Of a stretch of DNA of 42,371 bases, positions 29,623 to 38,300 are shown in pieces. A program made the translations under genes and the position numbers. Origin of the DNA: a virus. The stretch spans positions 1 to 42,371 of IMG/VR virus record IMGVR_UViG_3300038548_000077. One strand, given 5' to 3'. Within the stretch, counting starts at the first letter, position 1. Every line of letters begins with the position of its first letter. Under the pieces are notes generated by a model. It searched no databases. It had not been told where the DNA came from and saw nothing but the letters and a program-made list of their open reading frames with translations.

Positions 29623-30785
29623 TGTATTAAGTTACCTTGAGCATCAAAATTAAATACTTGGCTGTTTTGCTGTGTAGACTGCCTTTCTTTTTCTCTCAAA
29701 AATCCGGCAACAGTACCACCCTGATCTAAAAATTGTATCTGTTCATTAAAATAATTTCGCAACTTCTCCTGTGCAACCTTTCTCGCCTCTAAATCTGCTA
29801 TTAACTCAGGACCATCAAGGCTAGTGTTAAGAGCTACGGTTTTAGCTAAATCTAACTCCCCTTGTGATAGTGCGCCAAATGTTACAGCACCAATCACATC
29901 TAACGCCATAGTGCTTTGTAGGTTATTTAGAGCTACAGTTGAGGCCTTTATTGATGGGAAATTACGCTCTATAGCGCCCGTCCCAGCTCCACCCTTAACC
30001 AACTCAATAGCCTTATCTATGTTTGATATTCCGACATTTATTTTTTGTATTTTGGATATACCAGAATCGATAGCTTTCGCCCTAGATGAACCAGTTAGTT
30101 CGCCAAACTTTTCAGCTTGTTTTATTGTTGCTTTTGCGTCTGCTAAATTCTGAATATCACCACTTTTAATTGCGGATAATACAGCATTACTCACTGCTCT
30201 ACCCACAAGCCCAGCTTTAACTTTTTTTGCTGTTACTTGCTGCTCTGGAGTAAAGTCTTTTATTAAATCATTAAATGCTGCTGATTCTGAACTTACTGCT
30301 TTAGCAGGTTTTAAAAACCCAGTTTGAACGCCTGCATTAATCACTCTATCTATTAAAGCATCACCACCAGCAATATCGCCTGATTCATAAAAAGCTATTG
30401 CCTCATCTGTATCTGATGTTGGCAAGTTATTAGCTGTTAATTCGGCTTTCCTATTTTTTAAAAAAGCTAATTTATTAGATGGGTTTTGTATAGATTTAAC
30501 CTCTACAGCACCTCTAACAACTGACTCAAATCTCTGTTGACTTTTAACTGCTTCGCTTCTTTGTTGTTCAAATAAAAATTGCTGTGCTTTTTGTGCTTCT
30601 CCTGGAGCTATAGACGCCAATTGAGTTAATGCTTGCGCATCACCTGTAACAGCCTGTTGCCTTAATTGATTTATTTGAGGCTGGAGCCTTGCTTGTTGTA
30701 TTTGATTACCAAGACTTAAGCCACTACTAATAGCTTGTGCAGTATTTGGCTGTAATTGAAACTGATTAGCTGTAACTAATGGCAT
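29619..30785 (-). CDS. gp20-like DNA ejection protein
   Basis: 388 aa (P22 gp20: 471), helical and Gln/Ala rich at the start (QIQQARLQPQINQLRQQAVTGD), typical of gp20-class ejection proteins. Overlaps the gp16-like gene by 4 bp and the gp7-like gene by 10 bp. Named by composition and its place in the 7-20-16 order. Confidence 0.72.
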   Translation of the reverse strand: MPLVTANQFQLQPNTAQAISSGLSLGNQIQQARLQPQINQLRQQAVTGDAQALTQLASIAPGEAQKAQQFLFEQQRSEAVKSQQRFESVVRGAVEVKSIQNPSNKLAFLKNRKAELTANNLPTSDTDEAIAFYESGDIAGGDALIDRVINAGVQTGFLKPAKAVSSESAAFNDLIKDFTPEQQVTAKKVKAGLVGRAVSNAVLSAIKSGDIQNLADAKATIKQAEKFGELTGSSRAKAIDSGISKIQKINVGISNIDKAIELVKGGAGTGAIERNFPSIKASTVALNNLQSTMALDVIGAVTFGALSQGELDLAKTVALNTSLDGPELIADLEARKVAQEKLRNYFNEQIQFLDQGGTVAGFLREKERQSTQQNSQVFNFDAQGNLIQ

Positions 30786-31903
30786 CTTATAACCTCCGGC
30801 TTAAACTCTTCTGTGACTTGTAAGTACCCTGATTTATGTAAACTAACTGCGTCAGGTCTTAATTTTTGTAACTCTTGCGCTATTCTTCCAGAATAAACTA
30901 TAGGACTTCCGAGATATTTAAAGTTATAAATATCCCCGTTTTTATCATTACCTACAATTTTAATATCTTCTTTTAATCTTTCGTCACTAAAAAATGAGGC
31001 TGCGGTTGTTGCTAATTGCTGTTGTTGCTGTTGTTGTTGTGCTGCTGCTTGTTGTTGCCCAAATATACCCGATGCCCTAGCTTGACCACCAGCAATTGAT
31101 AAATTACCAGTATTTGTAGCGAAATTTTGACCGAACTGGCCCTGTCTAGCTGCTGTGTTTATTGCACCCGCACCTGTTAATTGTGCTGCATTAAATTGAG
31201 TGTTTGCAATATTAGCACCGGTAGTTAAAGCGCCTTGACCAATATTTGTCGCTGCATTTTGTCCAGAAGTTCTTAAATCACTAAGTCTATTAAATTGATT
31301 TCCGAAATCTTGAGCGGCAAAACCAGCTCCTTGCTGTACCAGTGCAGATCTAATATTACCCCCACCGATACCGCCTATAGCTGAAGAGTTACGTAATAAG
31401 CTTTTTTGAGCGCGCTCTCTAATAAATCTCTGCCCTGGACTTTCAGAAAAAGCATTGAATGCCGCATCTTGTTCGCTTTGTCCGCTTAAACCTAAAAGTG
31501 CTTGCTGCTGTGATAGCGCGCCTCTTCCCGCTTCAGCAAAAGGATCTAATTGTTCTCTCTGTAATCTTGCACCACCCCTTAACGCACTAATAGACCTAGT
31601 TCGCCCTTGCTCTAATTGTCTGCGGTTAAATGCGTCTGCTGAAGATAATTGACCGGTAGTTATATCAAATTGCCTACGTTGCTCTCCAATCGCTGTCTGT
31701 ATAGCATCTTCCTGTACTTGAGCCCCTTCTTTAGCCGCTTTTTTAGCATCTGATCCGCTTTTTGTTCCAGCTAAATCGCCAGGATCAAAAAGTGCTGTGC
31801 CTGGGTTTTCTAAAAAATTAGCTGCGCCAAGACCTGCATCATCAAGGGCATCATTAATACCTAATTTATCACCTAAACCAAGCGGATCTGTAAATATACT
31901 CAT
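30776..31903 (-). CDS. gp7-like DNA ejection protein with S74-chaperone-like C-terminus
   Basis: 375 aa, longer than P22 gp7 (229). The central part is helical with Ala/Gln/Arg repeats and a poly-Gln tract (about 283-296). Residues from about 305 (FFSDERLKEDIKIVG, YNFKYLGSP, GRIAQELQKLRPDAV) match the start of the Peptidase_S74 intramolecular chaperone. The domain is short, ending about 20 residues after the usual A-Q-E motif, and has no clear remaining catalytic core. Position (gp14, 7, 20, 16) fixes the role. Confidence 0.75.
   Translation of the reverse strand: MSIFTDPLGLGDKLGINDALDDAGLGAANFLENPGTALFDPGDLAGTKSGSDAKKAAKEGAQVQEDAIQTAIGEQRRQFDITTGQLSSADAFNRRQLEQGRTRSISALRGGARLQREQLDPFAEAGRGALSQQQALLGLSGQSEQDAAFNAFSESPGQRFIRERAQKSLLRNSSAIGGIGGGNIRSALVQQGAGFAAQDFGNQFNRLSDLRTSGQNAATNIGQGALTTGANIANTQFNAAQLTGAGAINTAARQGQFGQNFATNTGNLSIAGGQARASGIFGQQQAAAQQQQQQQQLATTAASFFSDERLKEDIKIVGNDKNGDIYNFKYLGSPIVYSGRIAQELQKLRPDAVSLHKSGYLQVTEEFKPEVIRCH
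31018..31062. repeat. CAA/CAG (poly-Gln) low-complexity tract
   Basis: A run of GTT/GCT units on the plus strand encodes about 14 glutamines with alanines in the gp7-like protein. Such tracts can change length by slippage. A similar Q/N tract ends the SSB-like gene (25024-25139). Confidence 0.6.
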
Positions 31904-32337
31904 TCTTTAAACCTCGTTATAGTCTGCTGATAACTCTTGCCATTTTTGGTAAAAACTTCATCATGCACCCCGTAAACCTCAAAACCTATATTTAATGCAA
32001 AATTAATAACAGCCTTGTAACAATTAGGGGTAACCGCAAATAACGGACTTTTACCTCTAAAATCTAAGCTTTTTACTGCGAATTTCTTCGCGTATTTCTT
32101 TCTATAATCCGGCAGCACCTGAAAATGAACTATAGTTACATCTTGTTTCTTACAGTAAATGCAAAGCCCGAAAACAATATCTTTTATATATCCGGCTATA
32201 TATCTGTAATTCTCATTAAGTGGTAAGGTATCAATAGTTAACCTGTCTTCTTTGTCGCTAGTTATTCTATCTTCAATTTCAGGATGGCATAACACGGATT
32301 TAATATCGTCCATGTTTACCGTTTCCTTAACCATCAT
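31900..32337 (-). CDS. gp14-like protein (DUF2824, GNAT-like)
   Basis: 145 aa, near the size of P22 gp14. The pattern YIAGYIKDIVFGLCIY, TIVHFQVLPDYRKKYAKKFAVKSLDF and NCYKAVINFALNIGFE resembles a GNAT acetyltransferase fold with a partial acetyl-CoA loop. P22 gp14 (DUF2824 class) lies at this spot between gp26 and gp7. It overlaps the gp7-like gene by 4 bp. Whether it has enzyme activity is unknown. Confidence 0.6.
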   Translation of the reverse strand: MMVKETVNMDDIKSVLCHPEIEDRITSDKEDRLTIDTLPLNENYRYIAGYIKDIVFGLCIYCKKQDVTIVHFQVLPDYRKKYAKKFAVKSLDFRGKSPLFAVTPNCYKAVINFALNIGFEVYGVHDEVFTKNGKSYQQTITRFKE

Positions 32338-32672
32338 TAGAATTCAATACCTGAAGCTCTAACTGTTATTTTTAACGTTGTTGATGCTAATGCTTGAATA
32401 GTTCCGCCAGCGGGTACCAGTTGATTGATAATCTCTGATGGTGTGTCTGATTCGTTATCTGCTAAGGACCTAACAGAGACTAACATATTACCTGTATCAG
32501 CAGACCCACCATTTTCAACAATATGAAGCGTGTAAGTTTCTGTTGTTCCACTGTTGTTTGTAGCGGTAAAAGCAACTACTCGCGTCCCACCTCCGTTAGC
32601 TGGTGATGTATATAAAGCAACAGCGCTCGCAGTAAGTTGGATGCCATCGATTAAAGTTTTATTAGCTGCCAT
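32337..32672 (-). CDS. Hypothetical beta-sandwich virion protein, 111 aa
   Basis: An Ig-like run of strands (TRVVAFTATNNSGTTETYTLHIV, PSEIINQLVPAGGTIQALASTTLKITV). Inserted between tail needle and gp14-like gene, which are neighbours in P22. Small beta-rich proteins here could decorate the needle or tail. Not recognised. Confidence 0.6.
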   Translation of the reverse strand: MAANKTLIDGIQLTASAVALYTSPANGGGTRVVAFTATNNSGTTETYTLHIVENGGSADTGNMLVSVRSLADNESDTPSEIINQLVPAGGTIQALASTTLKITVRASGIEF

Positions 32673-32722
32673 GTTTATTCCTTAAATTTTAGTCAATCAT
32701 ACCATAAAATGGTCATTTATAC

Positions 32723-33424
32723 TTAGGCTATTAGGCCATGAGCCCTCACTCTTGATAATAACGCGTTTATTGCAAGCCTTGCCTCTGCGTCAATAGTAGT
32801 ACCACCGGTTGCGTCACTAACGTTTGCACCTTGTAGTTGCACTACTTGTGTTCCATTGACAGAGTAAGTTGTTGCTACGTCTATTCCAGCAGTTATTATT
32901 AAATTTTCTATTATTGCTGTTCTAATTTGTAATTTATCGTATCTAGTTTTAAAGTAAGGGGCCATTGATTCAACTTCAAGCTGACTTATCTTTTTATTAA
33001 GGGCGGTATCTTGCTTGCTTAATAGTGTGGTTTCAAGTTGTTCTATCTTTTTATTTAGCTTTGAAATTATAGCGTTTTGAGATATTAGCCCTTCATTAAC
33101 AAGTTCCGATACTTTTTTGCTTATCTGTGGTGATTGATTGTTAGATAAGATAGTGTTTTCTAGCTGAACTATACGTTTATTTAGCTTCGATACAAGCGCA
33201 TTTTGCGTTATTAAGTTCTCGCTAACTATATCGCCTATCTTTTTATTTATTTGTGATATCTGAGCATTAGATAAGTTTATAGATGAGGGGTCAGCTTCTG
33301 TTAATTCTGTAGCGTTATTTGTTTGATCTGCATTATCCTCTAAGTACCTTAAAAACCTTAACTCGCCAATACCTTTTTGAGAAAGTATCTCATCTCTGCG
33401 AGGTGGTATTATTTTTTCAGTCAT
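32723..33424 (-). CDS. gp26-like tail needle with repeated coiled coil
   Basis: 233 aa, the same length as P22 gp26. The C-terminus carries the gp26 landmarks: TTYSVNGTQVVQLQGANVSDATGG (about 185-208) and the final RVRAHGLIA, against RAHGLID in P22. Residues 56-96 and 101-141 are two copies of a 42-residue coiled-coil unit (I.KK....V.E.LI.QNA..SKLNK.I.QLE) with a third partial copy. The N-terminus (IIPPRRDEILSQKGIGELRFLRYLED) is unlike gp26 and resembles a short motif found alone in other phages. It plugs the tail and pierces the outer membrane. Abuts the gp10-like gene. Confidence 0.85.
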   Translation of the reverse strand: MTEKIIPPRRDEILSQKGIGELRFLRYLEDNADQTNNATELTEADPSSINLSNAQISQINKKIGDIVSENLITQNALVSKLNKRIVQLENTILSNNQSPQISKKVSELVNEGLISQNAIISKLNKKIEQLETTLLSKQDTALNKKISQLEVESMAPYFKTRYDKLQIRTAIIENLIITAGIDVATTYSVNGTQVVQLQGANVSDATGGTTIDAEARLAINALLSRVRAHGLIA

Positions 33425-34887
33425 TATTGCGTACCAGTTTCAGGAGTTGCAGCAAGACCAAGTAAATTAGCTACCACTGGCTCTGTAATTCTTAGCCTGA
33501 TACTTCTTGATAATGGGAATTCTCCTTGCCTACGCCATACGCTGCGCTGTTCGTACTTGCCTATTTTACCAATACCTCGCTTAAACTCACTTGAGAAAGT
33601 TCTTCCTCCATCATCTGAAAAAGAGTACCTTACTTTAGGGTCTGAACCTTGTCCGGTAGTTAGCCCTACGCCACTTTCAAATGTAGCCTCTAATTCACCA
33701 GCAAATACAGGTAAACCATTTTGGCTAAATGGCTGTGTTGTTGCTTCTATCAAATAAGCTTCACCATAATAAGTTAATGTGTTTTTATCTAACTCACCAA
33801 TTAAACCGGTTGTTAAATCGCTCACTAATAACTTACCGTATGCTTTTACAATAGATGCAACTTGCCAATTATTACCATCTTCACTTAATCCTGATTGAAA
33901 CTCAAACCAGACCTTGCCACCAGATAACGCTGAAGCTGTGGCGTTATAAACAAATGTTCTTGAAGGTATACGTTCAGATTCGAAAGTGAACACAGCGAAA
34001 AACTGACCTCGTTCTGCAAATGTCATTGCAAAAGAGTTAGCTATTTCATCCTCTGTAAACTTTTGTATTTCAGTGTCTATTGCATCAGTAGACATTTTAG
34101 AGGCGCTAGAACTACCGGTAACTTTCCATATTGCTGCCTTTTCATTAACACCAGCACCGACAAAGCAAAAAGAATTGTCGAACTCAATAAGTGAGAATTT
34201 AGATAAGCAACCTTTCTGAATATTAGCGCCTGATATACGTTGAAATACAAAACCAGCACCGCCTACATTCTGAAATAACTCAGTAGTAAGTGAATTCAAT
34301 ACAAATAATTCGTTATGATTTACATGTAGTGCAACAATTGGATCGGGATTTATTTCTGATGTACCAAAGTCTAAAGCGCTAAAAGATAAAGGATCATTCA
34401 ATGCTGAGTGAAAAAACACCAATCCGTTACTAGCAGAAAACACAAAGAAAGAATCTTTAAATACTACTGTGTCTGAAATTATAAAATCAGGGTCTGTTAT
34501 TTGGGTTAATGTACTTGTTGCTTTAGTAAATACAAAAGCATTTAACCCTGGGATAACTATTACTAAATGTAATGCGCTACTTGCCATTGATACGCGACCA
34601 CTACCAGGTATTGTTCCGTGATTAGTTATTGTTCCATTTGATGATACAGATATTAAACTATTTCCATTTACAAAGAATGGTACTTCATCTAGTAGCCAAC
34701 TACCGCGACCACGAGGATTTAAAGTATCTGTAAACTCTTTTATACCTAACGGCTGACTGAGTTTAGTTTGATTTAATGCAGGACCTTCTGCAACTGTAGG
34801 TATCCAATTAACACAGCGTTGAGCTGAAAACGGCAAACTATCAGAAGTATAAAAACCTAATGGTATTGGTACTGGTACTCTAGGCAT
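33424..34887 (-). CDS. gp10-like tail hub / packaged-DNA stabilisation protein
   Basis: 487 aa (P22 gp10: 472). The start VPIPLGFYTSDSLPFSAQRCVNWIPTVAEGPALNQTKL is the gp10 N-terminus, followed by a beta-propeller-like chain. Ends RLRITEPVVANLLGLAATPETGTQ. gp10 sits between the gp4 ring and the needle and plugs the portal. Its stop shares a base with the needle start (TAATG). Confidence 0.85.
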   Translation of the reverse strand: MPRVPVPIPLGFYTSDSLPFSAQRCVNWIPTVAEGPALNQTKLSQPLGIKEFTDTLNPRGRGSWLLDEVPFFVNGNSLISVSSNGTITNHGTIPGSGRVSMASSALHLVIVIPGLNAFVFTKATSTLTQITDPDFIISDTVVFKDSFFVFSASNGLVFFHSALNDPLSFSALDFGTSEINPDPIVALHVNHNELFVLNSLTTELFQNVGGAGFVFQRISGANIQKGCLSKFSLIEFDNSFCFVGAGVNEKAAIWKVTGSSSASKMSTDAIDTEIQKFTEDEIANSFAMTFAERGQFFAVFTFESERIPSRTFVYNATASALSGGKVWFEFQSGLSEDGNNWQVASIVKAYGKLLVSDLTTGLIGELDKNTLTYYGEAYLIEATTQPFSQNGLPVFAGELEATFESGVGLTTGQGSDPKVRYSFSDDGGRTFSSEFKRGIGKIGKYEQRSVWRRQGEFPLSRSIRLRITEPVVANLLGLAATPETGTQ

Positions 34888-35831
34888 TAGTTAAAGTCCG
34901 GTTGCAAGTTAAGTGATGTCATTTCTTCATCCCACCCTAATAAATCATCTAAAAACAGACTTGCTTTAGCGTCAATAGATTGTTGTTTTACTGGTGGAAC
35001 TGAATAATCATCTGATAAACGAGAGGCTAAATTATATATAACAGCTTCTAACCATTCTGGTGGAAAATCAATATTTTCAGTTTTTGATGTAATATCTTCC
35101 AATTGTCGTTCAAAAGTAAAACGTAAAAAGTCATTTACACTACTAGCTGTTTGCCATACATACATACGACCATTAGTTAATTGTGGTGAATAATAGCAAT
35201 TAACTACCGTTCCTTGAGAAACCTTATTGACTTGATTAAAGTATTGGTCACGACTCCATGTTATAACGGGTATTTCATTATCATTTGCAAAGGTTTTGCG
35301 TCTGCATGATAGGATTCTATTAGGTCGCTCTATTAAGTCTGTAAAAGTAAAAACAGTACTGTTAGATTTTGATGGAGAAGGAATACCAGTGGTTAATGTT
35401 ACTTGAGTGGCGCTATCAACTGTTAATATAGTTGACCAGTGCCTTGTCTTATCATCTAGCTCAATACCTATTTTATCATCAACCAGCATTCCAGCAGATG
35501 AGGTAATAGGTATAATAACAGTTAATGCAATTTGTGCCGCTGTGGTGTTGGTTCCTATAAAATCATCTAATTGTGTGGCTTCATCACCGGACGGCCCTAG
35601 ATTAAAGTCTGTTTTACCTACATCTAAGAATAATACACCTTCGTCTTTAGTCCATAAGTGTAAGCCTTGAGCTGCCCATGCTTTGATCATTAGATTAAGA
35701 GTATCAATACCGTCTTGCTCTTCATCAGGCTCTAAGGGTATCTCTGCTTTTTTAACACCGATTTTACTAAATGCTTTTTCGATGATTTGCAATGATGTTA
35801 GATTAAATGAAACTTTGCCGCTTGTTGCCAT
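34887..35831 (-). CDS. gp4-like tail adaptor with a large internal insertion
   Basis: 314 aa against 166 in P22 gp4. Residues 10-58 (LQIIEKAFSKIGVKKAEI, DTLNLMIKAWAAQGLHLW) match the N-terminal helices of gp4. Residues 262-305 (LEAVIYNLASRLSDDYSVP..KQQSIDAKASLFLDDLLG) match its C-terminal helices. Between them are about 170 residues of beta-rich chain absent from P22. Flanked by gp10 and an 82-aa protein, the gp4 position. The insertion would face outward from the tail ring. Confidence 0.75.
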   Translation of the reverse strand: MATSGKVSFNLTSLQIIEKAFSKIGVKKAEIPLEPDEEQDGIDTLNLMIKAWAAQGLHLWTKDEGVLFLDVGKTDFNLGPSGDEATQLDDFIGTNTTAAQIALTVIIPITSSAGMLVDDKIGIELDDKTRHWSTILTVDSATQVTLTTGIPSPSKSNSTVFTFTDLIERPNRILSCRRKTFANDNEIPVITWSRDQYFNQVNKVSQGTVVNCYYSPQLTNGRMYVWQTASSVNDFLRFTFERQLEDITSKTENIDFPPEWLEAVIYNLASRLSDDYSVPPVKQQSIDAKASLFLDDLLGWDEEMTSLNLQPDFN

Positions 35832-36079
35832 TATAAATCATCCTGTGTTATTTGTTCTGGGAATTCATCTACAGGACGCAAACGAACATTTGTTACTGAC
35901 TGATCATCTTCTCTCGCACGAATTTTTAACTGTGGATGAGCAGGATTCCATTCAGATTTATGCACTAATAAACCAGCTTGTTCACCGGTTAATTTCATCA
36001 TTTCAGATGCAGGAAATTTAAAGCCTGAGATATCACTAATTACCCAATGATCACCTAATTTTAATCTACCTTTCATCAT
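35831..36079 (-). CDS. Conserved-looking virion accessory protein, 82 aa
   Basis: DHWVISDISGFKFPASEMM, GLLVHKSEWNPAHPQ and SVTNVRLRP are landmarks of a short protein that sits beside capsid or tail-adaptor genes in many phages (often ...GLLVHK.DWEPRHPQ...). Structural role inferred; overlaps the gp4-like start by 1 base. Confidence 0.65.
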   Translation of the reverse strand: MMKGRLKLGDHWVISDISGFKFPASEMMKLTGEQAGLLVHKSEWNPAHPQLKIRAREDDQSVTNVRLRPVDEFPEQITQDDL

Positions 36080-36085
36080 TAACCC

Positions 36086-36460
36086 CTAAGTCACTGAGTT
36101 AATACCCACCGAGTAAGTAATAGAGTCAGCATCACCATGAGTCATAATAACCCTATATTTTTGAGGTAAAAAATCCTTTGCGGTAAGATTTGCTGCTGCT
36201 GTTAACTCAGGATGTATACGCAATATCGCTTGTCCAGTTCCTGTGATAGCTGAGCCTGTCAATAAGTTATACCATGTTTCAGATAACGGATCGAAACCGT
36301 CTATTGTTGGCACTACTGATGGTGTTGCAGCAATTGCTGTAATATTAATAATTACCTGTATACCTCTAACATAACGATCATCCACCTCTACTGTTGCAGG
36401 GGTTGCTGTTCTCGCTTCAGAGGGATAAGCACTTTTGTTATACTTGTCCATACTATTCAC
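36086..36460 (-). CDS. Putative virion protein, 124 aa
   Basis: A beta-rich protein (GIQVIINITAIAATPSVVPTIDGFD, LPQKYRVIMTHGDADSITYSVGI) resembling small head- or tail-decoration proteins found downstream of capsid genes. 6-bp gap to the next gene. Role inferred. Confidence 0.6.
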   Translation of the reverse strand: MNSMDKYNKSAYPSEARTATPATVEVDDRYVRGIQVIINITAIAATPSVVPTIDGFDPLSETWYNLLTGSAITGTGQAILRIHPELTAAANLTAKDFLPQKYRVIMTHGDADSITYSVGINSVT

Positions 36461-36489
36461 CTACTTCATTAATTAATTTGATCTATCCA

Positions 36490-37779
36490 TTATCTAGCTT
36501 CTACCATAAAGAAAGAATCTAGCTCTGCTGTAATATCATCGGTTGATGGAGAAACTTGAGCTACCTGAAGTTTAACGTAATCGTTTTTATCAAGAGTAAC
36601 ATTATCATCCAAAGCAAAGTAAGCGACATTTCTACCACCTAACAGATTATTTATAACTCTGCGAATGGTTTTACCATCCTCAAAGCTTGTAGTTGCATCT
36701 CTAAATATAACAATCTTTAAGTCCACCTCGTCATTAGCTCCAGACTCTAACACTAACTGACCTCTTACATTGTATTCTCTAGGGGAATCGCCTAAATGTC
36801 TTAACTGTCCGTTTGCAGGACTGTCAAAATGTTGTAAATCAGATGCCGAGAATGTACCCGCTAAATCAACGAAAGTAGCTGTGGTGGTTATTGTTGTTGT
36901 TACTTCTGTTGATATCGTACCCTCACCACCAACAAAAGTATTATTAATGCCGTTATTACCCATCCATTCACTAATAAGATCACTAGCGGACACATTAGGA
37001 GTTACATTTGCGTCTGATGCGTCAAACACTCCGTTTCTGGTTACGATACAGCCATCTAACTGCAAGGTTGACGGGTTAACAAAGTTAGCTGGGGCAAAAT
37101 CAACAAATGAAGCGCTTGCAGGTAAATCTATATTTTGATTTGACCTAAACCTTGAATTCATACTAAATCCAGCACCCGCTTTAAATAAGCTGTAAGCACC
37201 ATCATCTAAACTTCTGACTATTGACGTGTCTATAAAGTAGCCACCTAACCAAGTCCCGACTAGTGTTAGTTCTGGTTTTCCACCAAAGCGACCAGTACCG
37301 ACTTCTAAGCCTTGCCTGTAGTTGTCAATAGATCCTAATGATGTACAGTCATTGTAATTTATACGAGCAAATTCAAAAGCTTCAAATCCTGTATCACTTA
37401 CTAAATTATAAACCTGCGATCCTGTACCTGTAACCTCGATAGCATAGTCTTTACCTAGTACGTTACCAGAACCGCCAGCAGGAGAAGTAAACATTGTATA
37501 ACTTGTCGCTGATGATATTAGTTTTGATATATCGAAATTGTAACCGGATAAATTTAACCCTCCTTGAGGTACTTCTATTAACTGGCTACCCATATCAATA
37601 ATACCATCAAGAAAGTATTCTTTTGTGCTATCCAAAGTTCCGGACAAATCAGAGGCTTGAGTTACCATTACGCGATTATTCAAACTTGCACTAACCTCGC
37701 TACCTTTAATGAGTAGCTTATTGGTTATATTCAGCTTTTCTAATTGCGTAAATCCCGCTTCGCCATTAATAACAGACAT
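36490..37779 (-). CDS. Head-fibre-like protein, 429 aa
   Basis: Residues 30-250 look like a right-handed beta-helix (short strands with Gly/Asn turns, e.g. GLNLSGYNFDI, FDASDANVTPN), then a Thr-rich linker (TTTITTTATFVDL) and a beta-sandwich C-terminus (about 310-429). In P22-like phages, genes between coat and gp4 are head or appendage proteins. It has no tailspike head-binding domain. A second host-contacting appendage is plausible. Confidence 0.6.
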   Translation of the reverse strand: MSVINGEAGFTQLEKLNITNKLLIKGSEVSASLNNRVMVTQASDLSGTLDSTKEYFLDGIIDMGSQLIEVPQGGLNLSGYNFDISKLISSATSYTMFTSPAGGSGNVLGKDYAIEVTGTGSQVYNLVSDTGFEAFEFARINYNDCTSLGSIDNYRQGLEVGTGRFGGKPELTLVGTWLGGYFIDTSIVRSLDDGAYSLFKAGAGFSMNSRFRSNQNIDLPASASFVDFAPANFVNPSTLQLDGCIVTRNGVFDASDANVTPNVSASDLISEWMGNNGINNTFVGGEGTISTEVTTTITTTATFVDLAGTFSASDLQHFDSPANGQLRHLGDSPREYNVRGQLVLESGANDEVDLKIVIFRDATTSFEDGKTIRRVINNLLGGRNVAYFALDDNVTLDKNDYVKLQVAQVSPSTDDITAELDSFFMVEAR

Positions 37780-37793
37780 AAGAAAATCCTTTT

Positions 37794-38204
37794 TTAAGCT
37801 TCTTTAGCCCAGATTCCACGAGCATCAACAACTTGCCACGCAATAACGCCATCTAAACTAGCTAGTGTTACATAGTCACCTTTTTTAGATGTTGCTTTAG
37901 TGTTAATGATATCTTTATCATCAGTAGAGCTACCAGCGTATGTAATACCGTCTGCAGCAGCAGGACTAATGCTAAATTTTGCTTGTCCATCATCAGCCAT
38001 GTTCACGAAGGTAACAGTGTTACCAATAGCGATACTTGGAAGAGTAGCAACAAAACCATCAAGTGTTGATATAATTGTTTTACCTGAATCTGTTGTGATT
38101 ACTACAGTGTAGTTTGCTGTTTTGATTTCTGCGTTGTTATCTACAATGAATGTAGCAAAGCCGTTAGGCATTACAGTTAAACGAAGTTTTGAAAGTTCTG
38201 ACAT
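37794..38204 (-). CDS. Putative virion protein, 136 aa
   Basis: A beta-rich protein (FATFIVDNNAEIKTANYTVVITTDSGKTI, YVTLASLDGVIAWQVVDARG); the C-terminus recalls short modules on phage fibres. 14-bp gap to the head-fibre-like gene. Role inferred from location after the coat gene. Confidence 0.6.
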   Translation of the reverse strand: MSELSKLRLTVMPNGFATFIVDNNAEIKTANYTVVITTDSGKTIISTLDGFVATLPSIAIGNTVTFVNMADDGQAKFSISPAAADGITYAGSSTDDKDIINTKATSKKGDYVTLASLDGVIAWQVVDARGIWAKEA

Positions 38205-38223
38205 TTTATCTCCAAAGCGCTGC

Positions 38224-38240
38224 CACTGATTCTAACAGTG
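38224..38240 (-). other. Small hairpin in the coat/136-aa gap
   Basis: CACTG and CAGTG (5 bp) around 7 bases. Second of two hairpins in the 96-bp gap after the coat gene. Confidence 0.35.
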
Positions 38241-38272
38241 ATTTACCCAACAGGAACGCAATTATAGGTTTA

Positions 38273-38288
38273 AGGGGCTTTCACCCCT
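38273..38288 (-). terminator. Weak leftward terminator after the major capsid gene
   Basis: AGGGG and CCCCT (5 bp, all but one G-C) around six bases, 13 bp after the coat stop. The T-run is poor. TATAAT (minus strand, 38266-38261) lies just downstream, so a new start here is possible. A partial terminator here would raise coat over downstream proteins. Confidence 0.4.
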
Positions 38289-38300
38289 ATTTATTGCTTT

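Noticed and set aside
29824-30153. Plus-strand ORF of 109 codons and similar long antisense ORFs (1812-2156, 28532-28810, 33377-33757, 36770-37138, 39243-39707, 41115-41501)
   Set aside because: All are mirror frames of secure minus-strand virion genes, have shadow-like Ser/Leu/Ile composition and lack upstream signals.
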